DNA of 64,000 nt from Batrachochytrium dendrobatidis JAM81. Its lineage: Eukaryota; Chytridiomycota; Chytridiomycetes; Rhizophydiales. The stretch spans positions 290,567 through 354,566 of the forward strand of contig NW_006281102.1 of assembly GCF_000203795.2 (NCBI RefSeq), written 5' to 3'. The notes beneath the pieces are model-generated. The model worked only from the letters and a program-made list of their open reading frames with translations, was not told the DNA's origin and searched no databases. This document shows, piece after piece, positions 36,864 through 48,600 of this stretch (the first letter of the stretch is position 1; the number at the start of each line of letters is the position of its first letter). The translations under genes and the position numbers were made by a program.

Positions 36864-39131
36864 ATGAGTCTATTAAGAATGCAGACATTTCATCGACTAC
36901 TGGTCAACACAACACAAAAAAGCCCGAGTCCAACCTTGTTGAAACACTTGGATATAAGAAGCCGATTTCCAAGTGTCTGGAGGAGCAGCGCATCAACTCT
37001 TCGCTACCAACCACTATCAACTATTTTCTGCCAACAAGTATCATTCCCAGATATTGGTCTGTTTCGCACTGCGGTTTCCAACATATCCAAAATAGCCATT
37101 GCGATTCCATCCAATAACAATACATCGAATTCAAGCAAGACTGAAGCCCATTCAACATGTGAACAGTTTTCATATGGCGATCTGCTCCATGATACTGTGA
37201 TAATACAGAGCCTACTGCTATATGCAAACAAAAAGACTCGTTCAAAAATCAGCGATCTCAAGGAACAGCGAGTGGCATATCTGATGCCTAGAGGATATGA
37301 CTATGTGAAATGCATGTCTGGGATTTGGGCCGCAGGAGGAATTGCTGTTCCGTTATGTAAGACTCGATGTGTTGCTCAAAAAAGAATGGACTATAATTTA
37401 CCATTTTACTATAACTAGGCTCATCCCATCCTGTTCAAGAATTAAGCTATACAATCCAAGATTCGGGTGCAGAAATTGTCTTGTACCATTCCACATTCAA
37501 TGATCGGATTACCGACCTAAAACGGCAGCTTCCAAATATTCAATGGATTTCATCTAACGAGCTTACATTATATCAAAAACCTAAAGTAGTGTCATGTTTG
37601 TATGATATCCATTACATTGCTGTTTCTAATACTATGCTTTAGGCTATTGACGTGGAGCTTCAAGATTTTGATATGTCTAGGGGAGCAATGTTGATTTACA
37701 CCAGGCATGTATGATTTTATTTGTCGCTTCTTTCAATACGTGCTGGCAGTTCATGTGTACTAATGAATCAACCATCAGCGGTACGACAGGACCTCCGAAA
37801 GGAGTACTTTTAACTCATGCTGGTATAGATGCACAGATTAAATCTATGATCACAGCATGGAAATGGACATCCAAAGATCGCATCTTACATGTGCTTCCAT
37901 TGCACCATATTCACGCAAGTTTTACAAGAAATTGCTTTATACATTCTACTTGAATATCTATATACATGTCTATTGATCTATAATCAGTCATGAAAATGCT
38001 TACAAGACTACTTTGGGTATATTTTGTTTGGTCTATTTAGGGGATCATAAATGCATTACTTTGTGCATTATGGTCCGGTGCGACTTGTGAGTTTACTGCA
38101 GACTCAAAATTTAATGCCAAGGATATATGGCAAAGATGGGAGTGCTCACAGCGAGATCTAACTCTTTTCATGGCTGTGCCAACCATTTATGCCAAGCTTG
38201 CTGCATCTTTTGAAGAAATGAGTGTCGAAAAACAAAATGAATGCGCACAGATATGTAAACAGTTTCGGGTCATGGTCAGTGGATCAAGTGCACTTCCTAC
38301 ATCTCTATTTCAGCAATGGGAAAAAATCACTGACCATAGGTTGCTAGAAAGGTAACGGTTGATGGTATAAATTAGATTCGACAAACTAAGCAGACTATAA
38401 CGTGTCTTGGTTTTAAATGCATGTAAATATCAGATATGGAATGACAGAGGTTGGTATGGCTTTGGGAAATCCACTGGAGGGGCCACGTATTCCTGGAGAA
38501 GTAGGCAACGTACTTCCAGGCGTTCAAATCATGCTTCAATCGCCCTCCACCTCTGCTGACATCACGCACATACCTGATGAGCCAGGCTCACTTCTCATTA
38601 GAGGACCGCAAGTTTTTTCTAGGTATTGGAACAAACCTGACACGACTCTTGAATCTTTTGTTGAGCCAGGACATTGGTTTAAAACGGGTGATGTAGCGTG
38701 CAGAACTCAAACTGGCACATTCAAAATTCTCGGTCGTGCTAGCATGGATATTATTAAAACAGGTGGATTTAAAGTATCTGCGTTGGATATTGAACGTGAA
38801 TTGTATGATCATCCAGATATTGAGGAAGTAGCAGTTGTCGGTGTACCGGATCCCGAGTGGGGAGAACGAGTGGGTGCTATTGTTGTTCAAAAGAACAAGG
38901 CAAGTTAAAGTGTTGTTTCAATTGAATTGCTTTATGTGGATAAAACTCATTAAAACTTTCGAGTGAATTCAGACTCGGACCATTACACTCGATTGCCTTC
39001 GATCGTGGCTTACATCTCGTCTTGCATCCTACAAGATCCCAACAAAGTTGGTGTTCATTGAAGAGATACCTCGAAATACCATGGGCAAGGTAGACAAAAA
39101 GCAGCTCATCAAGCTATTCTCCACAGAATAA
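36864..39131 (+). CDS. ACSF3: Malonyl-CoA synthetase (ACSF3-type acyl-CoA synthetase)
   Basis: Seven exons (36864-37356, 37419-37585, 37643-37704, 37779-37914, 38041-38351, 38434-38899, 38973-39131) give 597 residues, near human ACSF3 (576). This is an ANL-superfamily enzyme that adenylates a carboxylic acid and transfers it to CoA. Seen: AMP-binding P-loop [54 protein letters not shown], the KTGDVA and [19 protein letters not shown] hinge, and the C-terminal catalytic lysine in [12 protein letters not shown]. These match ACSF3, which makes malonyl-CoA in mitochondria. The Ser/Arg-rich N-terminus ([13 protein letters not shown]) is compatible with mitochondrial import. Introns 3, 4 and 6 begin GC rather than GT, and only that choice restores the conserved sequence. 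Intron 3 has a TACTAAT branch site near its 3' end. Confidence 0.92.
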
Positions 39132-39429
39132 AGCATTGTTTTGAAATAATTGTAGATCCAATAATATTTTTGAAATAAGCTGCTACACCATATTAATGTA
39201 GAATATATAAAGATCAAACATTGTGCATGCTGAAAAACAGGTTTATAGTCAAAAGCAGGTGTGTGCGGAAAAGTGAGAAATAGAGTGATAGAGCAATAGT
39301 AAACTTGCTGTTCGGATAGTTGATCTGATGCTAAAATAGTAAATTAAATCAAGATTGTTAGCAAACACTGACATGATAATAATCTGAACCAATAATGATC
39401 AATAGATGGTTTCAAAGATACGCACTTGT

Positions 39430-40440
39430 TTATCGCCCACGTCCTCTACCACCAGAGAAACCACCACCACGACCACCAGAGAAACCACCGCCGCGACCAC
39501 CAGAGAAACCGCCTCCTCTACCGCCGGAAAATCCACCTCCTCTACCACCAGAGAAACCACCACCACGGCCACCAGAGAAACCACCGCCGCGACCACCAGA
39601 GAAACCACCACCGCGACCACCAGAAAAGCCGCCGCCTCTACCGCCGCGACCGCCACGTTTCTCTACCATGCCTTGGCGACCAAGTGGCTTAGATACTACG
39701 CAATGATTCAAATTAGTATTAGCAATACAATATTCAATATCAGATCTATCCTTGAGCAGACCTACCTTTTCCACCAGGAGGTTTAGGTTTAGTCAAGAAC
39801 CGATCCAGGGGAAGCAGTTTATCTGCAGCAATATAAACCTTGTCCTTGGGCTTGAAGCTTGTTGCAACAACACCATCTTGCAATTTCACGGTAAAGAAAA
39901 CTTCGTTCATTGGACCGAGAATTTCATCAACCTTGCCAATTTGAGTCTTGTTTTCAAGGTAGATGGGAGCATTGAAGTATGGAATTTTGGACTGTGTGGG
40001 AAGACGAGCACAAACCATTTCTCCTTCGCAAGGATGCATGAAAGATCCCATTTCTACACATGTTGACATATAGAGGTTAGCAATGTGCCGAATAGGATTA
40101 AAGTGCAGCAAATCAATGGATAGGATGAAAGTTGTCTAGACATTGCAATCATGATCACGGCAAAAGATACGAATATCTCAATTCAGATGCACACATTTTG
40201 ATATTTAATTGATATCAACAGTATATCCACATATACTGACTAATGGATGATGTTATCTCGACCCAGTTCAAGATTGCTAGCTGAACAAGAAAAATACAAT
40301 GTCACGGCAATCGTATGCTCACCAACAACATAATCGGGAGGTCCTTGAGGAGCACCGTATCCACCATATCCACCACGACCACCTCCTCGGCCGCCACCTC
40401 GACCACCACTTCCTCCTCTGAATCCACCTCGTCCGCTCAT
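39430..40440 (-). CDS. GAR1: H/ACA snoRNP subunit GAR1
   Basis: Three exons (40323-40440, 39766-40053, 39430-39695) give 223 residues. The plan is classic: an N-terminal glycine/arginine-rich arm ([20 protein letters not shown]), a core with [49 protein letters not shown] and [21 protein letters not shown], then a C-terminal RGG arm. GAR1 works in nucleolar H/ACA particles that pseudouridylate rRNA and snRNA. The C-terminal arm is encoded by a 24-bp minisatellite. A proline-rich ORF on the opposite strand is its shadow. Confidence 0.95.
39449..39640. repeat. 24-bp minisatellite encoding the GAR1 RGG arm
   Basis: Eight tandem 24-base units (plus-strand form CCACCAGAGAAACCACC plus seven bases), slightly varied, each encode one [12 protein letters not shown] octapeptide on the minus strand. 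Unit number is likely to vary between strains. Confidence 0.85.
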
Positions 40441-40614
40441 ATATGCTGTTGTAATGGATTCGAGATGTGTAGTTTACAAATTTGGCCTTCATTTTTTCTT
40501 TTTGGAAAATTTTGTCGTTTCTCAACCTGAGGGTATTTTGTATAAACTGCTATATTGATCAGCTACATCATAATAACTAGACAATTAAATCGCAAGCTCA
40601 GACCGACAACGCAT

Positions 40615-42089
40615 TTAGGCACTTTTTAATGTTTCTGATCCATTTTCCTGATTTAAAAAAACATCATGACTGTTTTCGTCGACTGCATTGGCAATATCTC
40701 CAAATAACTCCTCGCCATTTGGTATTTTGATCATTTTGCATGCAGGGAAAACCATCTCACTTATAAACACCGATCTTAGTGAGTTGGAAATCAAACTTGT
40801 CAATTTAGGCAAGTCCTTGACTTTGGTGCGATGACCTAGCAACGATCTCACGTCAAAATCGAGAAGAAAGTCGTCTAAAACAGACACCGAAACGTAGGTA
40901 TGATGGCCTAAATCTGATGTGCTTGTTTCGCTTGCTTGTGATTTATATAATGGCTGTTGGCAAACTGGAAGAATGGGTTTTGATACAAACTCGATGACAA
41001 ACTATTTTGATCAGCGTGGCAATCAGTGCAAGATGTAAGCAAGAAATTCCAATTCAATAAAATCAATGAAAATAAAGCTTACAGTTCCAGAGAATTTAAC
41101 TATAGAAAGAACAATTGAGATGGGCAAAGCAGCCATACCAGGCTTGGGGTAGTTGATGAGCATTTGGGTATCAATGCCCAATGTGAGCTGATCGTCAAAT
41201 GAAAAGTCGACATGTATCTTCTGTATTACCAGGATTGCATTAAAATGGATTAGGAATATGCGCAATAGATCGTACAGGTTATTGAGCTGTGACTGTTTTC
41301 AGCAGCAATATTTCTTACCATTCCAGACTCGGGTTCAGCAAATCTCACTCGGGCGTTTTTTAATGTAGGATATTCTTCTCCAAGCGAAAAGTTTGTAATA
41401 GATATATCACCCTAGAGAGTAATCAGTACGGATGCGCGCATCAGATAGTTTTGAGCAAAAACTTACTAAAAAGCTAGGTTTCCATGCACTATTCAGGATC
41501 GAGTCAAGCATGCTCACACTTTTTAATCCAAACTCGGCATCTGTTCTTAATGTTAAAAGAAACTGTGCTATTAAAATGTTTAGCCAATTGCAAGATTCAA
41601 ATGGATGCTGACTAGTGTTATAGCCAATTTTGCCTAAAATCAGCGAGTCAATAGTCCGTCGTTGCTGAGCTGAAACAGGTTTTGGCTAAGATGCATACGG
41701 TAGTAATATAGAGTTGAATGAAATCATTAGATTAGTGCATTCAAGACATGTTTATGAGAATGATCCAGTAATGATTGAGCCTCAAAGGATTCCGTTTAAA
41801 TTCAAACAAAACAGTATCTAAAAATTGCGGACTAGTACAGCACAAGGCAGAAAGTGCATGACAGCTATAGAAGGAGTATTGGTTGAAAACTGCGATATTT
41901 TACCTTTGAAACAGCAATGCGTTGATGCATTCGACGGACGATTTCCTGGCTGGTTTCATCTGAATTTCTAAATAAAAAGACCTTGAGCAAGAAGAAGAAG
42001 AGAATGCATAGGATGATCTGTCCAGCAATAAAACCCTTGATGAACTCTTTGTTAGCGAGCTGCACAGCAGCTTCAATAGAACGATCCAT
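40615..42089 (-). CDS. MMM1: MMM1, ERMES complex SMP-domain subunit
   Basis: Five exons (41904-42089, 41467-41685, 41319-41411, 41083-41220, 40615-41001) give 340 residues. A short N-terminus is followed by one membrane segment (about 20-42, FIAGQIILCILFFFLLKVFL), then the lipid-binding SMP domain with ESCNWLNILIAQFLLTLR, SITNFSLGEEYP, VDFSFDDQLTLGIDTQ, LINYPKPGMAALPISI and VVKFSGT-like VKFSGT. MMM1 is the ER-anchored subunit of the ERMES tether that moves phospholipid between ER and mitochondria; it is characteristic of fungi and some other protists and absent from animals. It diverges from the chitin synthase activator gene, with 160 bases between the start codons. Confidence 0.92.
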
Positions 42090-42249
42090 TTGATACAAGA
42101 TCGCACGAGAATGCAGCAAGCGGAGCAATGTTTGGAAGAGTTGAAACGTGGAATTTCAGGGAGTTTTCGAGTTGACTATTATTACAAGACATTCATATAC
42201 CATTGGAGCTCATTGCGCTACTGACTACTATTCGACCATTGATATACGT

Positions 42250-45099
42250 ATGGAATTGGCAGACAGTTTGGTTAGAAAAGACTCGCAAATGTCAGAGCAT
42301 TCCAACTCCAGTTCCGACCCAACCAGTTTCAATGCCAACACTCTGCCAACTTCATCTTTGGCAGATGACGCAGCAGACAGAGTTCAGAACATGTCCTTGA
42401 ACCAGTCTGGCGATCGCATTCCACCGCAGTCAACTCTTGTTGGCCAGCAACCGTCCATCATGGCTCAAGAGTATGCAGTTTGAAGACTAGTTTGATACAA
42501 CACATTGCTCATGCAGTTGAGAATGCACTTGTCAGGCCTTTGATTCCATGTTCTAACCAATATTTTCAATATTTAGTTTTCGTAGACCATCATTTCAGAC
42601 ACATGCGGCCCTCCCTCCACACTTGCAGCATTTCAGACCAGTTGTCAACCCGCAAGGCTCTTACCAACATCCTCCGCATTTGGTTCGGTCTGGATCACCT
42701 GTATTGGTACCGATTGCCAATCCAAGTCCCGATGCGCTGCGTCATGGCACTGGATTGCGTTTATCATCAGCACTTCATCCATCATCCCAACATATGCAAG
42801 TCTGGCCATCTGATAGAGGGAATGGCGGCCACTTGGTTCGGCCTCCTGCAAATCAAACGGGTTTGTTAATGAGGGCTCGACCATACTATGCTCATCCACC
42901 TTATCCACCTATGCAGTCAGTTCATCCTTCCAACAATCAAGGTTTATCTACTGTTTCTGACCCTGTTCCAGGTGCTTTATCCAATGGCTCGCAACCAATC
43001 GGACATCAGCCATCACATACACTAATTCCCAGTCAATCTATGCCTCATCTGGCAATGGCTTATGTTCACGGTCAACCTCGTTCATTTCCGCTTCAAGGAC
43101 AACCACATGCTCAGGTCTTGCCACCTGGCGCACTGCCACCTCAGCAACTTGCACATGTCCGACCCTTGAATGACGATGCTAATCCACAGCATCAGATCTA
43201 TTGGGAGCCAAGACCTTCATTTCGTTCACATCCCATGCCACATCTACAGCAACCTTCTCCACGTCCCTATCTGCCTTATCCTTCTTCGTCATCATCTGAC
43301 CATAATCTGACCACCAAGGGGAATAATGTCGAGCCAATTGTCGCTTCTACTTTAAACTCTGTAAATGATCCATCTTATCAAAATGGCGTTTCTGAAAATA
43401 CTCACTTGTCTGATTCCCATCAACAAATGGATCCTGTGCTGTCCTCGCCACATCATAACTCAGATTCTCCAAAGACCGATTCTTCATCCCCATTTCCTAC
43501 TTCGTCTACATCGCAAAGCACGTCTTTTCCACATGCAGTCTATTCGGATGCTTCCGCCTCCATGGCCATGGGTGCATCGCGTGAATCAGTCCTATCAGTC
43601 GACTCTTCAGCTGGCGCAATACAAGGGAACCAAACGTCTATTGATAACACACTGTCATATTCAGCACAAGATCAGTCTCATTCGGGCCCATCAAAATATG
43701 CATACCATAAAAAACAGCATAGTTTCCCTTCACCTGGCGTCTACTGGAATCCAATTCATGCCATCAAATCACAAGCCCGAAATGATAGTGATAATACGTC
43801 TATTCAATCAAACGCTACCTCACAACCGTCACTCAATACTGTTGACAAGACAGTCTCTGCTCCTGGAAATGAGTCTTTGGAAACAATGCGCCAAAATGCA
43901 AAGCGAAGTAAAGATCCGCACACTTACCTTACGTTTGCCAAACATTTGATTAAAATATCTGAGGGTTTACCTCAAAAATTAGCACATTTGAGTCCCAAAC
44001 GAATCCGCAAAAACCAAGATGTATTGAACCAAGAAGCTCTTAAATGGCTTTCCGAATCAGCTAAAAGCTCTTTTGGAAAATTGGGTCTTCCCGAAGCACT
44101 GTTTATTCTTGCCGATTGCTATGGTAGCGGAGCACTCGGTCTGGCAATCGACCACGACAAGGCGTTTTCCAACTATTCTCAGGCTGCAAAGCAAAACCAT
44201 CCTGCTGCTACATACAGAGTCGCAGTCTCTTTTGAAGTTGGTGCTGGTACTCGTCGCAATACTGATCGTGCTATTGAATACTACCGTCGTGCTGCTAAGC
44301 TTGGCGATACTGCTGCCATGTTCAAGCTGGGTATGATTCAGATCTATGGTACTTTGGGCCAACAGCAAAATCCTCGTGAAGGTGTGACATTGCTCAAACG
44401 TGCCGCTGAACAGGCTGATGAAACTTCTCCAAATGCTTTGCATGAACTGGCAATCTTATATGAGGGTGAAATCCCTGGGATCACAAATGTGATTATTCCT
44501 GTAAGTCTGTTCTACATGTACTCGTTTATTTTTACTGCTGGCAGTTTTTACAATGTCATCTCACCTACTTTTATTTTATATGGGTCACTGTTACTTAGGA
44601 TCCTGCATATTCACACGAGCTTTTAACTCAAAGTGCCAAGCTTGGATATGCACCTTCACAGTATAAGCTTGGATTGTGTCATGAATACGGCAATTTAGGT
44701 GTACCCATTGATCCACGCAGATCCATTGCATGGTACACCAAGGCTGCTGAACAAGGCGACCCCGATGCTGAACTTGCCTTATCAGGTTGGTATTTGACGG
44801 GTGCAGATGGTATTTTAAAACAGAGCGACCAAGAAGCCTATTTATGGGCTCGCAAAGCCGCTGACAAAGGGCTTGCCAAGGCCGAATACGCTGTTGGGTA
44901 TTTTGTAGAGCATGGTGTAGGCATTCGATCAGACATGGACGAAGCACGGAAATGGTACATGCGATCCGCTGGACAAGGCAATAAACGAGCCATTCAGCGA
45001 CTCAAGGATTTTGTGGTGCGCAATCAACAGGATGCCAACAAATCAATTGTGCGCAATTTTAGAAAAACTGCCGATTCCTCGGATTGCTCAGTGATGTAG
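42250..45099 (+). CDS. Chitin synthase activator with SEL1 repeats (Chs4/Skt5-like)
   Basis: Three exons (42250-42470, 42577-44500, 44599-45099) give 881 residues. About 420 residues of Pro/Ser/His/Gln-rich sequence precede the structured part. From about 579 to 860 there are SEL1-type helical repeats (ADCYGSGALGLAIDHDKAFS, AVSFEVGAGTRRNTDRAIEY, KLGMIQIYGT, YKLGLCHEYGNLGVPIDPRR, YAVGYFVEHGVGIRSDMDEA). The protein ends CSVM, a CaaX box of farnesyl type, as in yeast Chs4/Skt5, which recruits and activates chitin synthase III at the membrane. The ATG at 42250 opens the only in-phase first exon. The repeat set plus CaaX makes this assignment strong; which chitin synthase it serves is unknown. Confidence 0.9.
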
Positions 45100-45656
45100 A
45101 TACTTTTCTGATTTCAAAGGCATAATAATACATTGGCTTTTGAATCTGCTGCTGTATCCTTTTTAATAAACTCTACATATTAAATGACAAGTATGCTTAT
45201 TGTCCAAGATCATCACTTGAATCCATCAGTTCATTGCTATGCATGTTTTGACTAGTTTATTTTTACCCTAATTATTGGGCAACCTTTTTTGACACGTTTG
45301 CAATTTTGAAAGCCAGCCTATCTGTTGGATTTTTGATGGAAATTATTTGAAATCGAATCTGTCCAAGATTCAAACCATCACCATGCTTTGTTTGATTCAG
45401 ATACCCATTTAACTGAAATATAATTATAGCCCAAAGTACTGTTTTACTGCCAAGTTGCCGTGTCTCTGCACACAAGCTTTGCTTTCAACATCAATGAGCC
45501 AGCTATTTAACTTACAAGCATATTTATTTTGATTTTCTTCAATCAGACCCCTTCCCAATGTGCTGAATGCAAATTTTGAAAAATAAGTGTGGATAGTATA
45601 AAGAATTCAAAGGTGGTGTAGGATAGTTTACGCAAAAATAGGTTTAGGCTTGAAGA
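45100..45656. other. Convergent intergenic stretch with a possible tiny gene
   Basis: This lies between the stops of the chitin synthase activator and the adenylyl cyclase. On the minus strand, 45272-45430 encodes LNGYLNQTKHGDGLNLGQIR and a further 26 residues to a stop, preceded by a good acceptor (ATATTTCAG). An upstream ATGCTT followed by GTAAGT near 45513 could supply a start, giving about 48 residues. I do not recognise it; it may be chance. Confidence 0.25.
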
Positions 45657-48600
45657 TTATTTCCAGATGGACTCGAACAAATATGTAACCTGGATTGCAT
45701 CCACCAATCGTTTTGCTCGAGCATCAAACACGCCCATTTCAGTGGTATTTTGAGTATTATGTGCAATGAGTCGATTTAGGATGGCTTGAAGCAGGACTGC
45801 TTCAGACTGCTCATCGATTCCCTTGAGCCAACATGCAATCGCTTTGGATCGCTGTTTTGCCTGAATGAGCTTGAATCCCTTAAATATTCGGCGCAATGAA
45901 TTCGAAAACAAAAGACCTTTCATTGGTTTGAGAAGACAACATATACGAGTACATAACATATCAATCACTTTACGCGTAAAGGCAAACTCTAACATTTTGG
46001 CTTCGTGGGCGGCAAAAATGGCAAATCCCACAGATAGGATACCTTGAAATAACTCCCATTCATATGATGTGCATTTGACTAGCGCGTCTGAAAATTCTAC
46101 AAAGTCTGAAATCTTGAAGGGTAGTCCCAAAACATGTCGCAGGTGGATTTTAGCACCGAAATAAGCCATTTCGTCGGTATGTCCTAGCGAACCTGCTGGT
46201 CTGGTACTCCATATATCATCTAGTATTTTTACCATTTCTGGTATTTCTTTGGCATGCTCGGGAAAGCAAAACAGACATTGAATGATTTTCAGACATGCCG
46301 TAAAGCGGCCACCCATACATTCTCGTTGTGTTGCAAACGTAAACAAATCCTTGGCAGTGGAAAGTGTTGTTTGATAAGGCCCGCTAAGCGTTTGGATATA
46401 AAGACGAAGCTTTAGCGCTCGGATCCGAATAAGGGTGTCGCTTGCAATGGTTCCAAGATAATGGAGTCCATCTGTTGCTTTGAGTGCTACTTGAAATCTG
46501 CCCATCAAAAACATGAGAACACATTGGTTTGTCGAAACGTAGATGGATGTATGAATATCTGTTCGTCCATCTAAGCGTTGGGCGGCATCCAGATAGGATA
46601 GGGCTCGAAAAGGCTTTGCCTGTGTCATCCACAGCGTCAATGATCCAAGTGAAAACAGTTTGGACAGTATACTATCCTGTGTGTTCTCTTGCACCATGTT
46701 TAGCCCCATTAGCACACATAGTCTATGCTTGGGAAATTGATTGCAGATCCAATACAAATCAGCCAAAATCAACAAAATGTGCTGGATACCATGAGTGGGC
46801 CCCTGTCGTGCGGATCCAGGCTCACGAATAAGATTCTGTGAGGTGTTACGGTCTCGAATACCATACTTGGATGAAGTACCCGATGATATGTTTTGAGAAA
46901 CTCGCGCGTGTGGTATAGGCAATGAGTCATATTCGGGTAGGGCATGATTACTGCTTCCGCCTATACTAGTACTATTGATGGCAGATGTGTGGGCGTGAGC
47001 AGCGCTATTTCCTTGAGACGAGTTTATGATTTGGGGAACAAGGTTTGGAAGACTGGTACGTCCATTTGAATTGATGATGGGTGCTTCAGATCCACCTACA
47101 ATCACCGGAACTGTGGCATTCGAACCAATTAAATTTGAACCAGATGAAGGTATTATTGTAGGAACACCCGCTTCAGGACATGTAGGGTTTGTATTGCCTG
47201 GTCCAGTGCCCAACGCTCCAGACAAAAGTAAAGATGGAATAACGACGGATCCGCGACTATTGGGCGGATCTGGGCGTCGATTTGCAGTCCCTCCAAAATT
47301 ATTGAGTGAATGCCAAGATACAGACTTTTGAGCTCGGTAACTGACAATGTAATCCGTCGATTCTTCCAACCCATTAACAAAATTTTGAAAAAAAACAGCA
47401 TCCTTTTTTGCTCGTATTCGAAGTTGCTTGCGAGTAGCCCAGTATATTCCAAAATTTGAATCTGGAAATACTGCACCATAAAGCTTAAGTCCAATAAGCA
47501 AATGCTTTTCAGCCTCGATGTATTCTTCCTTCAAATACAAACTATGACCTAGTTCTCGGTGCCAATTTGCAATCGTGGCATTTTTGAATTCCATGCCTTC
47601 TGGAAGATCCTTGCGAAACAACCCGGCAATATCAAGTAGCTGCTTGTAAAACTTGATGCATTCATTGACAAACCCGCGCTCATAATAAAAACTGGCAACC
47701 ATTTCCAGATAATGTATCTTTTTCCTTGTTTGGGAGTTATCGGCTTCCATAAAATGCTCAAAAATAGGAATCAAATAGCGATGTCTGTTGGCATCATTGA
47801 GTCGCGTTTCGTAATATGTGGCTACATGCTTATGAAGCTGTTGTCGCTGCTTTAAAACCATCATTGAGTAGATACACTTTCGCACCACTGCAGATTTGAA
47901 TTGAAATAGTATGCCATCCAAAGTAGTGTTTTCCCGTTGTAAAAATCCGTACTTGTCTGTGGTTTGCACACCTCGAATGATTTGGTTGTAGTTTTTACGA
48001 TCTATTTGTTCAAATACACCCGTCATGCCAGTGAGAAAAAACAGCACATCGTCGAGCAAAAACCGCTGGCCAAGTACTGCGGCAACTTTGAGAAAAAGCT
48101 GGAAATTTCTGTCCAACCGATCAAACTGAGCCACAATAATGCTCTGATGGTCATATCCCAAAACAAGCTTTTCAAAATCAAAGTCTCCATTTTGAGTAGA
48201 CAGCACACCATCCGGACTAACACGCCATTGACCAGATTCTTTCATAGCCACAGTCAAAGACCGGATAAAAAATGGATTTCCATCTGTGCGTTTATATATG
48301 CTTTCTACAATCTTGGGTGACACTTTAAGAACACTTTGGGTAGCCCATGTTGTAACAATTAGCCGATGTGCTTCGTTTATATTAAGACCACCTACAGAAA
48401 GAGTTGTCGATCGTGGTAAAGCCTCGATACGCTTCAAACAAACTTTGCTGTCCCTGCAATCAAAAGATCCCTCTGGTCGAGTAAAAATATACACGGCTGC
48501 GCGAGGACATGTTCCAAGAATATCCAGCAACAGTTCCCAGGACAAAGAATCCATCCACTGTGCCTCATTGAATACAAAAATGAGTTTGTTGTGTGCTGAC

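Noticed and set aside
37711..37778. Possible alternative exon giving extra residues before SGTTGPPKG in the malonyl-CoA synthetase
   Set aside because: It would interrupt the invariant YTSGTTG motif; the GC-AG intron with a TACTAAT branch site restores it exactly.
39395..39706. Plus-strand proline-rich ORF ([19 protein letters not shown] repeats)
   Set aside because: It is the antisense of the GAR1 RGG minisatellite; GAR1 on the minus strand has conserved core exons and splice sites.
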